Counted from the stretch's first letter, positions 1 to 8,178 are shown. The stretch: 64,000 nucleotides of DNA from Prevotella sp. (GCA_016285075.1 JAEEQB010000005.1:1-64000); one strand, 5' to 3'. Translations and numbers: made by a program. The notes: generated by a model not told the origin, from the sequence alone.

Positions 1-334
1 CCTTCTTCACGTTCTCGTAGTTCTTGCCGCTGTCGATGTATTCCGTCACCAGCTTCGAGGCACCGAACAGGATGCGCTGGAAATAGGCATACTCCGACTC
101 TCCCTGCACCTCTACCAGCAGCATCTCTCCGTCTTCATCCTCTGCCAGCAGGTCCACCCGGTTCAGCTTGGCGTCGTCACGGTCCTTGTTCCCCTCGCTC
201 TCCAGCAGGCGGTGGATCTTCACCGGACGGTCCAGCAGCGTGGACACGAACCCCTCGAGCACACCGAAGTTGGCCTTGTCACGCAGCAGGCGCTTCAAGG
301 CCCAGTCGAAACAGATGAATGTCTTGTCTCTCAT
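1..334 (-). CDS. Rpn/PD-(D/E)XK nuclease-family protein, C-terminus cut by window edge
   Basis: Partial gene of 111 codons that runs off the left end, so it is absent from the ORF track. It starts at an ATG (332-334) and reads MRDKTFICFDWALKRLLRD, then a stretch with KLNRVDLLAEDEDGEMLLVEVQ. This pattern (FDWALKRLL..., D-x(n)-E-V-Q nuclease core) is typical of the Rpn / PDDEXK_2 'recombination-promoting nuclease/putative transposase' family, where D and ExQ/ExK belong to the PD-(D/E)XK active site. Family members are often multicopy and associated with genome rearrangement. The family call is from pattern recognition; the C-terminal half is not visible. Confidence 0.75.
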   Translation of the reverse strand, partial: MRDKTFICFDWALKRLLRDKANFGVLEGFVSTLLDRPVKIHRLLESEGNKDRDDAKLNRVDLLAEDEDGEMLLVEVQGESEYAYFQRILFGASKLVTEYIDSGKNYENVKK

Positions 335-358
335 ATAACTGTCAGTCGTTTATCGACT

Positions 359-391
359 GCAAAGGTACGAATAAGCGAGCAAAACACCAAA
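359..391 (-). promoter_or_regulatory. Bacteroidota-type promoter for the Rpn-like gene
   Basis: On the minus strand the -7 box TACCTTTGC (367..359) lies 20 nt after a TTTG -33 element (391..388), matching TTTG-N19-21-TAnnTTTG. The predicted start site lies about 20 nt upstream of the Rpn-like start codon. Confidence 0.6.
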
Positions 392-551
392 TAAATTTGA
401 GTGTTTTCGAGCGGGAGTACCTTCGAGCATAGCTCAAAGATAGCACAAAGAAAAGGAAAAGCAAAATTTATTAGGAATTATTTAAGAAAAAAGTCTTCAC
501 CAAGTCAGGGTTGTTATGAAACTGCCGATGCTCATGCTTACTCGAATTCCG

Positions 552-599
552 CAAGTAAGAAACGGCCTTAAAGACCAAAAGCTTACAGATGCTGCCCCT
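552..599 (+). repeat. Dispersed intergenic hairpin repeat, copy A
   Basis: Starts caagtaagaaacggcc and is about 44/48 identical by eye to 2685-2732. It contains nested inverted segments (GTAAG...CTTAC outside, GGCC...GGCC-like inside), so it can fold. A shorter diverged copy lies at 7055-7079 on the other strand. No coding function is seen. The rest of 392-769 holds only AT-rich sequence with no recognisable gene. Confidence 0.6.
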
Positions 600-769
600 T
601 CTGGGCGCACTGGAGAAAGTTGAATACTATTATAAGAAAAAACCTTGCTCTCGCCGTTCAATTCATTGTTTTTTAGTACCATTCCTCTAAAGAAAATATA
701 AATTCTTTATTGGACTGGCTTGTAATTCAAGTTTTTTATGTACATTTGCAGGCGTAGCAGCTAGAGCGG

Positions 770-898
770 ATGAAGATAGTTTTGCGGGTAATAATCTCGG
801 GGCTATCTGTGCTTGCTACAATTGCCGTTCACATTGCTGGCAAAGAACTACGTTATCTTCAAAGAAATATACTAATAAAAAAAGAATTGTTGTTATGA
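770..898 (+). CDS. Possible 42-residue membrane peptide, translationally coupled to the esterase
   Basis: ATG at 770 opens 42 codons (MKIVLRVIISGLSVLATIAV...) ending in TGA at 896-898, which overlaps the esterase start (ATGATG at 895-900) in an ATGA arrangement. The N-terminal half is hydrophobic enough for one membrane segment and the C-terminal half is basic. A -7 box TACATTTGC (about 740-748) lies 20 nt upstream. It is below the ORF-track cutoff. It could be a real small protein, a leader peptide that sets esterase translation, or chance; no strong Shine-Dalgarno is visible. Confidence 0.3.
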   Translation: MKIVLRVIISGLSVLATIAVHIAGKELRYLQRNILIKKELLL

Positions 899-2040
899 TG
901 AGAACCTCTAAGACCGACAAGACCCTATGGGCATTGCTGCTGTGTGTCTTTTCCATTCTTCCTTTACATGCTGGCACCACATTGCCGCTGAAGGGTACGT
1001 TCGTCAGTCCCGCCGACAAACATATCAAATATGTAGGGCGTATCAGTTTCCAGAACCCGGAACGTCCTGCATGGAACTACCCAGGCACACAGATCATAGC
1101 TGCTTTTAAGGGCACTCAGGCAAAGCTGGTCTGTAAACCGGGAAGCGGTTACTTCATGGCTCAGATAGACCAGGCCGAGCCGTTCAAGGTGGCATTCCGC
1201 GGGCAGCGTGACTCGGTGGTGACGCTCTGCACTGCGCTGGCAGACGGCGTGCACACGGTGAGGCTGATGTATACCATAGAGGGTTACGAGATGAATCCCG
1301 AATTCTGGGGTTTCGTCTTCGACGGCCCTGTTGTGGACGCACCATCCTTGCCTGCAAGAAACATGGAGTTCATTGGCAACAGCATTACCTGTGGTTATGG
1401 CAATGAAGCCATGAACAGTAGTGACCACTTTGAATATGAGACAGAGAACCATTATTATGGCTATGCCCAGTTGACGGCTCGTGCGCTGGATGCCAAGGCA
1501 AGCATCGTGGCCCGCAGCGGCATTGGTGCCTATCGTAACTACAATGGTCCGAAGACCGGCAACCCTGAAAGTCACATGCCTGTACAGTATGAGTACACCG
1601 CCTATGCTTATGACACGAAGCTCCGTCAGGAACCTGGACTGCATGGCGAGAAGTGGGATTTCAGCCGCTTTACTCCAGATGTGGTATGTATTAATCTTGG
1701 CACTAACGACCTGTCGACTAGCAACTATGACACCCAGCTGCTGAAGAAAGGTTATCAGCGGTTGCTGAAGATGGTACGTGGTCATAACCCCAAGGCCAAG
1801 ATTGTGTTCCTGTGTGGCTCAATGCTGACCGGCAAGGAACTCGGCATCTGCAAGCAGTTGCTCAACGAGGTGTGTGACGAAGCACACAAGGCAGGCGACG
1901 AAGAGGTATACCGCTTCGACTTCTCACCCTCTAAAGGTAGTCTGAAGTATGGTGCCGATTATCATCCCAGCGTGTGGCAGCATGAGCTGATGGCTGCCGA
2001 GCTGACCGCTTTCCTGCGTACGCTGATGCAGTGGTGGTGA
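895..2040 (+). CDS. Secreted SGNH-hydrolase, carbohydrate esterase family 2-like
   Basis: The 381-residue protein has a signal peptide (ends near residue 27, ILPLHAG). An N-terminal beta-rich domain (about 30-150) is followed by an SGNH hydrolase domain starting with the nucleophile motif GNSITCGYG near residue 159. Further blocks are CINLGTNDLS (GxND block) and, near the C-terminus, DYHPS carrying the catalytic His. Jelly-roll plus SGNH order is that of CE2 acetyl esterases, which deacetylate plant polysaccharides such as xylan or glucomannan; the exact substrate cannot be read. The protein should act in the periplasm or at the surface. Either ATG of ATGATG could be used. No PUL partner is adjacent. 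Confidence 0.82.
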   Translation: MMRTSKTDKTLWALLLCVFSILPLHAGTTLPLKGTFVSPADKHIKYVGRISFQNPERPAWNYPGTQIIAAFKGTQAKLVCKPGSGYFMAQIDQAEPFKVAFRGQRDSVVTLCTALADGVHTVRLMYTIEGYEMNPEFWGFVFDGPVVDAPSLPARNMEFIGNSITCGYGNEAMNSSDHFEYETENHYYGYAQLTARALDAKASIVARSGIGAYRNYNGPKTGNPESHMPVQYEYTAYAYDTKLRQEPGLHGEKWDFSRFTPDVVCINLGTNDLSTSNYDTQLLKKGYQRLLKMVRGHNPKAKIVFLCGSMLTGKELGICKQLLNEVCDEAHKAGDEEVYRFDFSPSKGSLKYGADYHPSVWQHELMAAELTAFLRTLMQWW

Positions 2041-2164
2041 CAGTGCTAATACATTGTTGCCCTTCGTCGATTGCACTAAAGTACAGAGAAAATGCCTAAA
2101 AAGTTTCAAATTATCTGATATTTCCACCAAATTGTGTTAAATTATCATTAAAGTACGCGAAATT

Positions 2165-2197
2165 CATTGCACTTTGCACTTTTTTCCCTATATTTGC
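2165..2197 (+). promoter_or_regulatory. Promoter of the 33-residue peptide unit
   Basis: -7 box TATATTTGC at 2189-2197 with a weaker ATTG-containing -33 region near 2165-2169. It precedes a strong ribosome site (taggagga, 2223-2230). A 17-bp direct repeat (agtRctaatacattRtt) sits at 2042-2058 and 2202-2218, once just after the esterase stop and once in this leader. Confidence 0.5.
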
Positions 2198-2236
2198 ACT
2201 GAGTACTAATACATTATTCTAATAGGAGGAATTCTT

Positions 2237-2338
2237 ATGCCAACTAAAACACAATTTGAAAAGGAAGAGGTGAAGTTTGAAAGCATGAAGACTGACGGCT
2301 ATTCACCCGAAATGGAAACATCGATCTGGTATAACTAA
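2237..2338 (+). CDS. 33-residue small peptide gene with its own promoter, RBS and terminator
   Basis: ATG at 2237 follows TAGGAGGAATTCTT, the best Shine-Dalgarno in this part of the window; the frame is MPTKTQFEKEEVKFESMKTD... and ends SIWYN-stop at 2338. A Bacteroidota -7 box lies 40 nt upstream and a GC-rich intrinsic terminator starts 14 nt downstream, so this is a complete monocistronic unit. The peptide is charged, has no signal sequence or membrane segment, and ends in an aromatic WYN. I do not recognise a family. It could be a RiPP-like precursor, a regulatory peptide or a small structural protein; no modification enzyme is adjacent. Confidence 0.6.
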   Translation: MPTKTQFEKEEVKFESMKTDGYSPEMETSIWYN

Positions 2339-2351
2339 ACACACAGGGAGA

Positions 2352-2383
2352 AAAAGCGTGCCGACCACAGTCGGCACGCTTTT
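2352..2383 (+). terminator. Intrinsic terminator of the peptide gene
   Basis: Perfect 14-bp stem AAAAGCGTGCCGAC / GTCGGCACGCTTTT with a CACA loop, followed by TCTTT. It would work in both directions. Confidence 0.85.
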
Positions 2384-2485
2384 CTTTGCTACCTTCCTTG
2401 ACAACGTTTTCTTCCTTTCCCCCATGTCGTTCTGGTGCAATTGTTGGCTATCGTTGCTCTGTCAGTTCTAAAAAACTCAAAAACA

Positions 2486-2518
2486 TTTGGTTTTTTGCTT
2501 ACTTATTCGTACCTTTGC
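2486..2518 (+). promoter_or_regulatory. Promoter of the tRNA-Arg gene
   Basis: TTTG at 2486-2489, 20-nt spacer, TACCTTTGC at 2510-2518; about 49 nt upstream of the mature tRNA 5' end. Confidence 0.65.
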
Positions 2519-2566
2519 ACGCGCAAAGCCGATTTGGCTGCTGCAAGAAACTATTATATTTGTGTT

Positions 2567-2638
2567 GCCCTGATAGTTAAATGGATATAACAAGGCTCTC
2601 CTAAAGCTTAGTTCCGAGTTCGATTCTCGGTCGGGGTA
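2567..2638 (+). tRNA. tRNA-Arg (anticodon CCT)
   Basis: Cloverleaf read by eye: acceptor GCCCTGA pairs with TCGGGGT (two G-U pairs); D stem GTTA/TAAC; anticodon stem AGGCT/AGCTT with loop CTCCTAA, giving anticodon CCT (reads AGG); T arm CCGAG-TTCGATT-CTCGG. Discriminator A; CCA is not encoded, as is usual in Bacteroidota. The shadow ORFs here (2386..2580 and 2477..2668) are rejected. Confidence 0.93.
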
Positions 2639-2641
2639 CTG

Positions 2642-2669
2642 AGTGAGAAACCGCTTCGGATTTCTCACT
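2642..2669 (+). terminator. Terminator after tRNA-Arg
   Basis: Stem AGTGAGAAA / TTTCTCACT with inner CCG-CTTC-GG, followed by TTTATTT; starts only a few bases after the tRNA discriminator. Confidence 0.8.
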
Positions 2670-2684
2670 TTTATTTGACCTTCC

Positions 2685-2732
2685 CAAGTAAGAAACGGCC
2701 TGAAAGGCCAAAAGCTTACAGCTGCTGCCTCT
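2685..2732 (+). repeat. Dispersed intergenic hairpin repeat, copy B
   Basis: Second copy of the 552-599 element (caagtaagaaacggcctgaaaggcc...). Here the inner stem GGCCT-GAA-AGGCC is perfect, and compensatory-looking differences from copy A lie inside the hairpin. Same orientation as copy A and immediately downstream of the tRNA terminator. Confidence 0.6.
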
Positions 2733-2762
2733 TAAGGGATTTGATCAGGGACAATTTGATTA

Positions 2763-3626
2763 CTATTGAGGAGGTTTGAAGTAAACATATATATGCCCCA
2801 ACGATTCATAGTCCCAATGATAATCGAATGTTTTCCTTCCCTCCATAGAGCTGTCAATAGTTAGGGTTGTAATAGTTCCGGGTTCTATTATGATGTCCTT
2901 TGATGCGGGGTGAACTATGTGTTTACCATCTTTTTCGGTTTTGTATTCTTTTAAGGCGAAGAAAGAGAAAGTCAATGTCACATTCCTATGATGGTTTTGG
3001 CCATTTTCTTCCCAACTGTAATGACTATGATATGTACATGTTCCATTAGAAATCGTAAAACTATTTCCCCAATAACCATATTTGTGAAGACGTGGTTCAC
3101 GTTCCAAGACATAGTCGAACTCCATTGTAACATTGTAGTCATTCTCACCATATCTCAGTTTACAATGCCACCCTCTGTCAATGCGCGTAACTTCACTTGT
3201 GATTTCATTCGCACCTGCACTGATACTTAGTCCTAAATCATTCGTGTAAAGCCTGAACTGAAAATAATGTGGATCAAGTTTAAGGTTAGGCATTAGCCAT
3301 ATACGGAAAGACTTTTCTTCCGTCATAAAAAGACTCTCGTACTTCGACCCTATACCTACATATCGGAATCCTTCATCCCAATTGCTAATCTCCACTGTAT
3401 CAGCAGGACTATAATTGATGGGAACATTTTCCAAGAACTTGTCTCGATCAACCGAAATTTCAAACCTTCCCTTATTCCCATTGACAACACAAAAGCTGGG
3501 TCCTAAGTGATCAGCACCGTCTAACCAAAAATTATGAGACTTAACGCCTTCGATGTCGTTGCCAGTAACAACAAATGGATGATTCCCTTTGTGAGATTTC
3601 TGCCTCGAAGAGGCACTGAGGGGCGC
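2763..3626 (-). pseudogene. 5'-truncated gene for an unidentified beta-rich protein
   Basis: The ORF track lists 223 residues from a TTG (3434), but the frame stays open for 64 more codons to a TAG at 3627-3629 with protein-like sequence and no ATG or GTG start. The upstream part reads SHNFWLDGADHLGPSFCVV, so the conserved sequence clearly begins before the TTG. I infer that the 5' end (signal peptide and N-terminal domain) has been lost. The protein is rich in aromatic and beta-branched residues, ending VYFKPPQ. No family recognised. It lies downstream of the BACON lipoprotein gene, from which it is separated by a hairpin, and next to tRNA-Arg and repeat B, a plausible rearrangement site. 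Confidence 0.55.
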
Positions 3627-3710
3627 CTATAGGTTGTGGTCGCTTCTATAAAATGTAAATTAAATGAGAGGGGAATGGGAGAAGGATGGGAGGAGACCCC
3701 AATGAAAACA

Positions 3711-3733
3711 GGGGCGGCAGAAATGCCGTCCCC
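3711..3733 (-). terminator. Hairpin downstream of the BACON lipoprotein gene
   Basis: GGGGCGGCA-GAAA-TGCCGTCCCC with a single bulged T; on the minus strand it is followed by TGTTTTCATT. Probable terminator for the gene ending at 3805. Confidence 0.5.
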
Positions 3734-3804
3734 GCAATATGATCAAGGGAATACTATATGATTTCCACTCTTGGTTGTTTGCTATTCGAAACACGAATGA
3801 GGTA

Positions 3805-6486
3805 TTATTCCTGCCTTTCCATATAAGTTGCCACCATTCTCATGAAGTGAGGGTACATTTCACATATTTCATTATCAGTATGCTTGTTGCCTTTGCTATC
3901 CTTATAGGTTAACTGGATGTTTACCCTGAGGCACGTAGTAAGTGCTTTATAGCTAGTTACAGTGTAAGTTCCTTCCTGAGAAACAGCCCACTTCCCAGCA
4001 TCGGCTCCTTTTGATTTGTTATACTTCGTTTCCATTGTATAACTGCCATTACTATTGAAGGTGAACCTGTAATACAAGTAGCCTCCCAAATTGTCGGGTC
4101 CTTCGTTTGGGTTGTACCACGTTCCAACAAAGAGCTTTGACAGATCCTGGAGCTTATACGGTCCGGCTTCCTGTTTCACAACCACCGGCGTGTAGAGACG
4201 ATCCTTCTCTGTTGGGTTCTCCTTTTTCGTGAAGTATATCTTCAGGGTGTCGGTACGAGCACTCTTCGTATCGTTCGGTGATATAATGACATACCATTGG
4301 TTTGTGTGGCGCTTTGGCGACAAGTAGTCAACATTCCATCCAGCCGTTATCCATTTGGCGGCATCGTTGCTGAGCACCCAGTTCGAATTTGTGTAGTCGC
4401 CAAATGTCACCTTCACAGGTAGTGCCCCACCTATTGAGGGCACCGTCAGCACCGTGGGAGAGACGCTTGGGCCGCCAGACTGATCTGCTGCCTGATTCAC
4501 GGTGACAGTAACTGCCTGTACCACTTTTTTGTTGAATACTCCCTCTTTTACAGCGCGCTCTACGTTTTCCTGGCTATTGGCAGCATAGACGGTGAAGGTG
4601 CCCGAGCGTTCCTTGCCAGTATCGTTGGGGTCGACCTCTACCACGATGTTCCAGCCAGTCTCCGTTTCTTTCCAACTCAGATCGCACCATGAGGATAGTT
4701 CTTCGCCGATGACAGGTAAAGTATAGTTCAGGGCATTGGAATGGGTAATCTCAACCTCCTTCTTGCCACCCTTGGCGTCAAACTTCAGGGATGACGGTGA
4801 GGCGTCTACCCACTCCTCATAGACTGGTGGGAGCGTTTGCTTCACGGTGAGCACGGTGGTCTTCAGTACCTTGCCCTTTGAGTCGGTGGCAGCCACAGTG
4901 ACATGGCCCGTCCGCTCCTTTCCTGTGTCGTTCTTGGCTACGGTAACATAGAGGTAATTGATATCTTTGCCCATTCTGGCTGAAATCCATTTATCGGCAG
5001 AGTCGGGGATGCAAGTGTAGTACATATAGTTGGTCTCTACCATGACTTTATAGTTTCCACCATATCCGCCTTCGTCTATCATAGGGTTCCTTCCAAGTTT
5101 AAGGATACCTTTTTCAGGGTTCTCCTCAAGCAGTCTCTCGTCGTGCTCCAAGTCGAAAGTTATATCCATCGGATCATCATCAATATTCACAACTTTGGTC
5201 TTACGCTTGCCGGTTTGTTTGTTCACAACAGTGACAATCTTTGCACCTACCGATTGGGGATTGACAACAATCATTCCGTTGTTTTCGTTGGGAAAGCCAA
5301 TAATTGCCTTTCCAGTCTTCTCGTCTTGAATGACAACAAGGTCGATGGGCTTGCCATTTTTGTCCTTTACCGTGCAAGGATTCGTGATGATGCCAGCATC
5401 TCCATCATATATTTCCTTGAAGTAATCCTCATAATTGCCAATGATGCTTAATAAAGCTCCTTGGCCAAGTGTTTCATCGAATTCATCGAAAAGGTCATAA
5501 CCCTGCCATCCGTTTCCCTTTTTCAAGTTCATGAGGTAAGGATAATAGTTGACGAGGTTGCCTAAGCCGTTCTGCACTAATTCCTTCCCGGTTTTTGCAT
5601 CCCAATGCGTAACAAACTCAAGCCCTGCGTCTAAACCGTTATAGATGTCTTTGCCATAGTTTACCGAGCTACTGAAAAGTCCCATACTTCCAGGTATGCA
5701 ATCTATAATGAGCCCCAGACTTGCTTTACAAAGCTCACCGCCTATGATACCAATGTTACGACTTGGCGTAACTCCCATTTCCATGGCTTTTTCCCTGAAA
5801 TCAGGATGTGTTCTGTAGAGAGTGGTGAACACTACATTGCTCCGTGTTGAAATCTCTCCTTTACTATATGCTTTCCAGAATTCGGTGGCATTGCTGAAGC
5901 CTCGGCGTGTTTCAGAAGGAAGGGTTTCGTACAAATCTTGCAGCATAGATGGGTTATTTCCCCATCCCGCCTCATTGATGACGGCGATCACCGATTTGCG
6001 GCCCATGCCCACGCTTTTCATACCTCCCCTGAAAAAATCAATCATATCGGAAACACCGCGTGTCTCGTTGACAGTTGAGAGTACTCCCGAGACCTCCAGG
6101 CGTTCTAATGCCTCTGTGTAGGTATCACGGTTCTCTAAAATGTGATCCAAAATCTCATACAACAGTTCACCACAGCCGTACTCGTCTTTGTCAAGATCCT
6201 TGGCAGTGGCACAGAACGCCTTACCGTCTTCGAGGCTGTTAGATACAAGCATTAGCCAAACCAAACGGAAAGAATGTAGGTCAAGGGCATAGGTGGCCAA
6301 CGCATCCAAGTCATTTTGGAACGTCTTCGAGTCCTCATACTGTGTCACTTTGACAAAGTCCTTCACGGTCTCACCTACCTCGATAGAGGCTTCCGGTTCG
6401 TCTTCTGATTCACATGATGTGGTAAAAGTGGCCAGTGACAACATGGCCAGCAGCAGCAATAATGCCTGATTTCGCATTTTCTTCAT
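3805..6486 (-). CDS. Large lipoprotein with BACON domains and a C-terminal lipocalin-like domain
   Basis: 893 residues. A signal peptide with lipobox (FTTSCESED; Cys 25) sends it to the outer membrane. The N-terminal half (about 40-420) is mostly helical and unrecognised. From about residue 470 come repeated beta-sandwich units with the BACON signature, e.g. SPSSLKFDAKGGKKEVEIT and the recurring NDTGKER-[ST]G phrase (three times). The last 130 residues (LFVGTWYNPNEG...YRFTFNSNGSYTME) look like a lipocalin/DUF-type domain. BACON domains are thought to bind carbohydrate or mucin or to act as spacers. No enzymatic motif is seen. No PUL neighbour is present, so the ligand is unknown. Confidence 0.72.
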   Translation of the reverse strand: MKKMRNQALLLLLAMLSLATFTTSCESEDEPEASIEVGETVKDFVKVTQYEDSKTFQNDLDALATYALDLHSFRLVWLMLVSNSLEDGKAFCATAKDLDKDEYGCGELLYEILDHILENRDTYTEALERLEVSGVLSTVNETRGVSDMIDFFRGGMKSVGMGRKSVIAVINEAGWGNNPSMLQDLYETLPSETRRGFSNATEFWKAYSKGEISTRSNVVFTTLYRTHPDFREKAMEMGVTPSRNIGIIGGELCKASLGLIIDCIPGSMGLFSSSVNYGKDIYNGLDAGLEFVTHWDAKTGKELVQNGLGNLVNYYPYLMNLKKGNGWQGYDLFDEFDETLGQGALLSIIGNYEDYFKEIYDGDAGIITNPCTVKDKNGKPIDLVVIQDEKTGKAIIGFPNENNGMIVVNPQSVGAKIVTVVNKQTGKRKTKVVNIDDDPMDITFDLEHDERLLEENPEKGILKLGRNPMIDEGGYGGNYKVMVETNYMYYTCIPDSADKWISARMGKDINYLYVTVAKNDTGKERTGHVTVAATDSKGKVLKTTVLTVKQTLPPVYEEWVDASPSSLKFDAKGGKKEVEITHSNALNYTLPVIGEELSSWCDLSWKETETGWNIVVEVDPNDTGKERSGTFTVYAANSQENVERAVKEGVFNKKVVQAVTVTVNQAADQSGGPSVSPTVLTVPSIGGALPVKVTFGDYTNSNWVLSNDAAKWITAGWNVDYLSPKRHTNQWYVIISPNDTKSARTDTLKIYFTKKENPTEKDRLYTPVVVKQEAGPYKLQDLSKLFVGTWYNPNEGPDNLGGYLYYRFTFNSNGSYTMETKYNKSKGADAGKWAVSQEGTYTVTSYKALTTCLRVNIQLTYKDSKGNKHTDNEICEMYPHFMRMVATYMERQE

Positions 6487-6901
6487 ATCTCAGATTATTA
6501 CGTTAATGATGGCGCAAAGATAGGCAATTCTTTCTACAAATAGCTTACAAATCGTCATTTTTTTACTTACAAATGATCATTTGTAAGTGAAAAAGTTGAA
6601 AAATCATAGGCTTTACACCATATAAAGCACATCCACCCGCAGGAATTGATGCCTGCGATGGGCATGACAGTGGTGAAAAGGAAATGGTTTTACCTGCAGA
6701 GCCGGCTGCCTGTTTACCGCAAAATCTTGTCCTATAGAAGTCGTCTGTCCAAGGAATAAAGAAGTTACGCGATGCCAAAGGGTTGACTCCAGTAATTTCT
6801 CATATTTTTTTTGCTACGCGCAGCCCTTCTTCAATTTGGTTTTATATAGGAATCGGAATTCTTGACAAATCGGGAAGGTCCGGAAATGGTTATTTTCAAT
6901 C

Positions 6902-6980
6902 CAGTTAACTCACTCGATTAAATGAGTTAACTCAAACAATCAATCGAGTTAACTCAAACGACTGATCGAGTTAACTCGCG
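6902..6980. repeat. Tandem 22-bp array with palindromic GAGTTAACTC cores
   Basis: About three and a half units with a 22-bp period, each starting with (g/c)AGTTAACTC: units at 6902, 6924, 6946 and 6968. The cores are perfect 10-bp palindromes containing an HpaI-type GTTAAC; the 12-bp spacers vary (actcgattaaat, aaacaatcaatc, aaacgactgatc). Not CRISPR: the units are too short and the spacers too similar. It may be a protein-binding array. The rest of 6487-7529 (about 1 kb without a gene) holds the two repeats listed next and otherwise nothing recognisable. Confidence 0.7.
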
Positions 6981-7004
6981 TTTTTGGGGTAGTTATGCCA
7001 ATTT

Positions 7005-7052
7005 CCCTTTTTCATAGCAAAAACAAAGTAAAATAATTTGACTTTCGCAATT
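7005..7052 (-). repeat. 48-bp dispersed element, copy 1
   Basis: On the minus strand AATTGCGAAAGTCAAATTATTTTACTTTG... through GCTATGAAAAAGGG; 46/48 identical by eye to 58491-58538 (plus strand). The centre GAAAGTtAAATTATTTTACTTTC is near-palindromic. An ATG in the element opens a 14-codon frame (MKKGNWHNYPKNAS) that stops inside the 22-bp array. Confidence 0.65.
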
Positions 7053-7054
7053 GT

Positions 7055-7079
7055 GCCCGTTCAGACCGTTTCTTACTTG
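7055..7079 (-). repeat. Diverged partial copy C of the caagtaagaaacgg repeat
   Basis: Minus strand CAAGTAAGAAACGGTCTGAACGGGC, about 22/25 identical to the start of copy B. It abuts the 48-bp element, so two repeat families are nested at this spot. 7080-7500 contains no gene that I can support. Confidence 0.5.
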
Positions 7080-7529
7080 AGATAGTTGAGTTCGTTATAG
7101 ATGTTAACAAACCTGCCGTGACATGGCATCAAGCTGTTTGGCAGACCCCGCTTATTCCAAAAAGGATCTTAAGCGAATCCGCTCAGGCACTGAACCTCGT
7201 TCACTCCCGTTCTCTCCTCGATTCACAAGGGATGTAAACGGCAGAGAGAACGTAAGCGGATAAGCGAGAGTGGCAAGGTGAACTGACTCTTCATTCCTTC
7301 TCCTTTTCACTTCTTCACCTTTTCACTCTTTTGCCCCCGTGACTATTTGCGTTTCTTAAAAGCCATTGTGCAACTTCCGCTCATCGTTGTACGTCCAACA
7401 GATGAAAGACAGGATAACATCCAACGAAAAAAAATGGCGAAAGTTGTAGTAAAACCAATAAGCCATGCGTCTAAGGAGTAAAATCATTTTTCCAAACATT
7501 CAATAAACAATTTTAAAATCTTGACCACA

Positions 7530-8075
7530 ATGAAAAAGTTATTTTTTGCAACACTGATGTGCGTAGCAGCCCTGAGCGCCAAAGCACAAGTTCTCACCTC
7601 AGAGACCGTGAACAATGTCTACGAGACAGTTACTCACAAGACCGATGGCAACTTCGCCCATAATGCCGAATGGACCGGAAAAGACATCACTACCATGTAT
7701 GTATTCAAGGTCATCAATAGCCCCAAGGGGGAGACGAGTTTGAAGCATCACCTGAAATACAATTACACCTATGCTGCCGATGGCACACTGACCAGCCGCG
7801 TGACCTATCGATGGAACGACGAGCAGAGCAGCTGGGTTTGTGCCAACCGTTACGACTATACTGTTGCCGGTGGAATCTATAGTGTAGAGTACAGCCGCTA
7901 CAACCACCTGGCCAATCGCTTCGACTTGCCGGTAGAGATGATGGTGTATTCGCTGACCCCCGACGGTTGCGTCAACAACGTCAGCTGCTACCATCGCAAC
8001 AATCCGTCTTCGCCGTACCAGCTGGTCAGCGAGACGATGGTAACAGACATGCCTATGCTCTTAGCCGTGAAATAG
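7530..8075 (+). CDS. Secreted DUF3836-type protein
   Basis: The ORF track starts at a TTG (7521); the ATG at 7530 gives a clean signal peptide MKKLFFATLMCVAALSAKAQ, so 181 residues are proposed. The mature part contains repeated tyrosine-rich strands of the type YNYTYAADGTLTSRVTYRW and YSVEYSRYN, the pattern of the DUF3836 family of small secreted Bacteroidales proteins with YD-repeat-like strands. Function is unknown. It is monocistronic: long intergenic region upstream, terminator 70 nt downstream. Confidence 0.7.
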   Translation: MKKLFFATLMCVAALSAKAQVLTSETVNNVYETVTHKTDGNFAHNAEWTGKDITTMYVFKVINSPKGETSLKHHLKYNYTYAADGTLTSRVTYRWNDEQSSWVCANRYDYTVAGGIYSVEYSRYNHLANRFDLPVEMMVYSLTPDGCVNNVSCYHRNNPSSPYQLVSETMVTDMPMLLAVK

Positions 8076-8145
8076 CCAGGCTCGAGAGTGCCGGACAAAA
8101 AAGCCGCCGATACTCTTGCGTAACATATTAGCCAGTAATTGACAG

Positions 8146-8178
8146 ATAGGCAGATTCACATCGCGTGAACCTGCCTAT
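8146..8178 (+). terminator. Terminator of the DUF3836 gene
   Basis: ATAGGCAG-a-TTCAC ... GTGAA-c-CTGCCTAT stem with ATCGC-type loop at 8146-8178. Confidence 0.6.

Noticed and set aside
964-1785. 273-residue antisense ORF over the esterase gene
   Set aside because: It is a shadow of the CE2 gene; composition is mirror-image of the sense codons, no signal peptide, RBS or family pattern.
2567-2638. tRNA-Arg as the attachment site of an integrated element
   Set aside because: I found no integrase and no duplicated tRNA 3' end in the window.
6902-6980. Short CRISPR array
   Set aside because: Repeat period is only 22 bp, the cores are palindromes and the 'spacers' are 12 bp and similar to each other; no cas genes are in the window.
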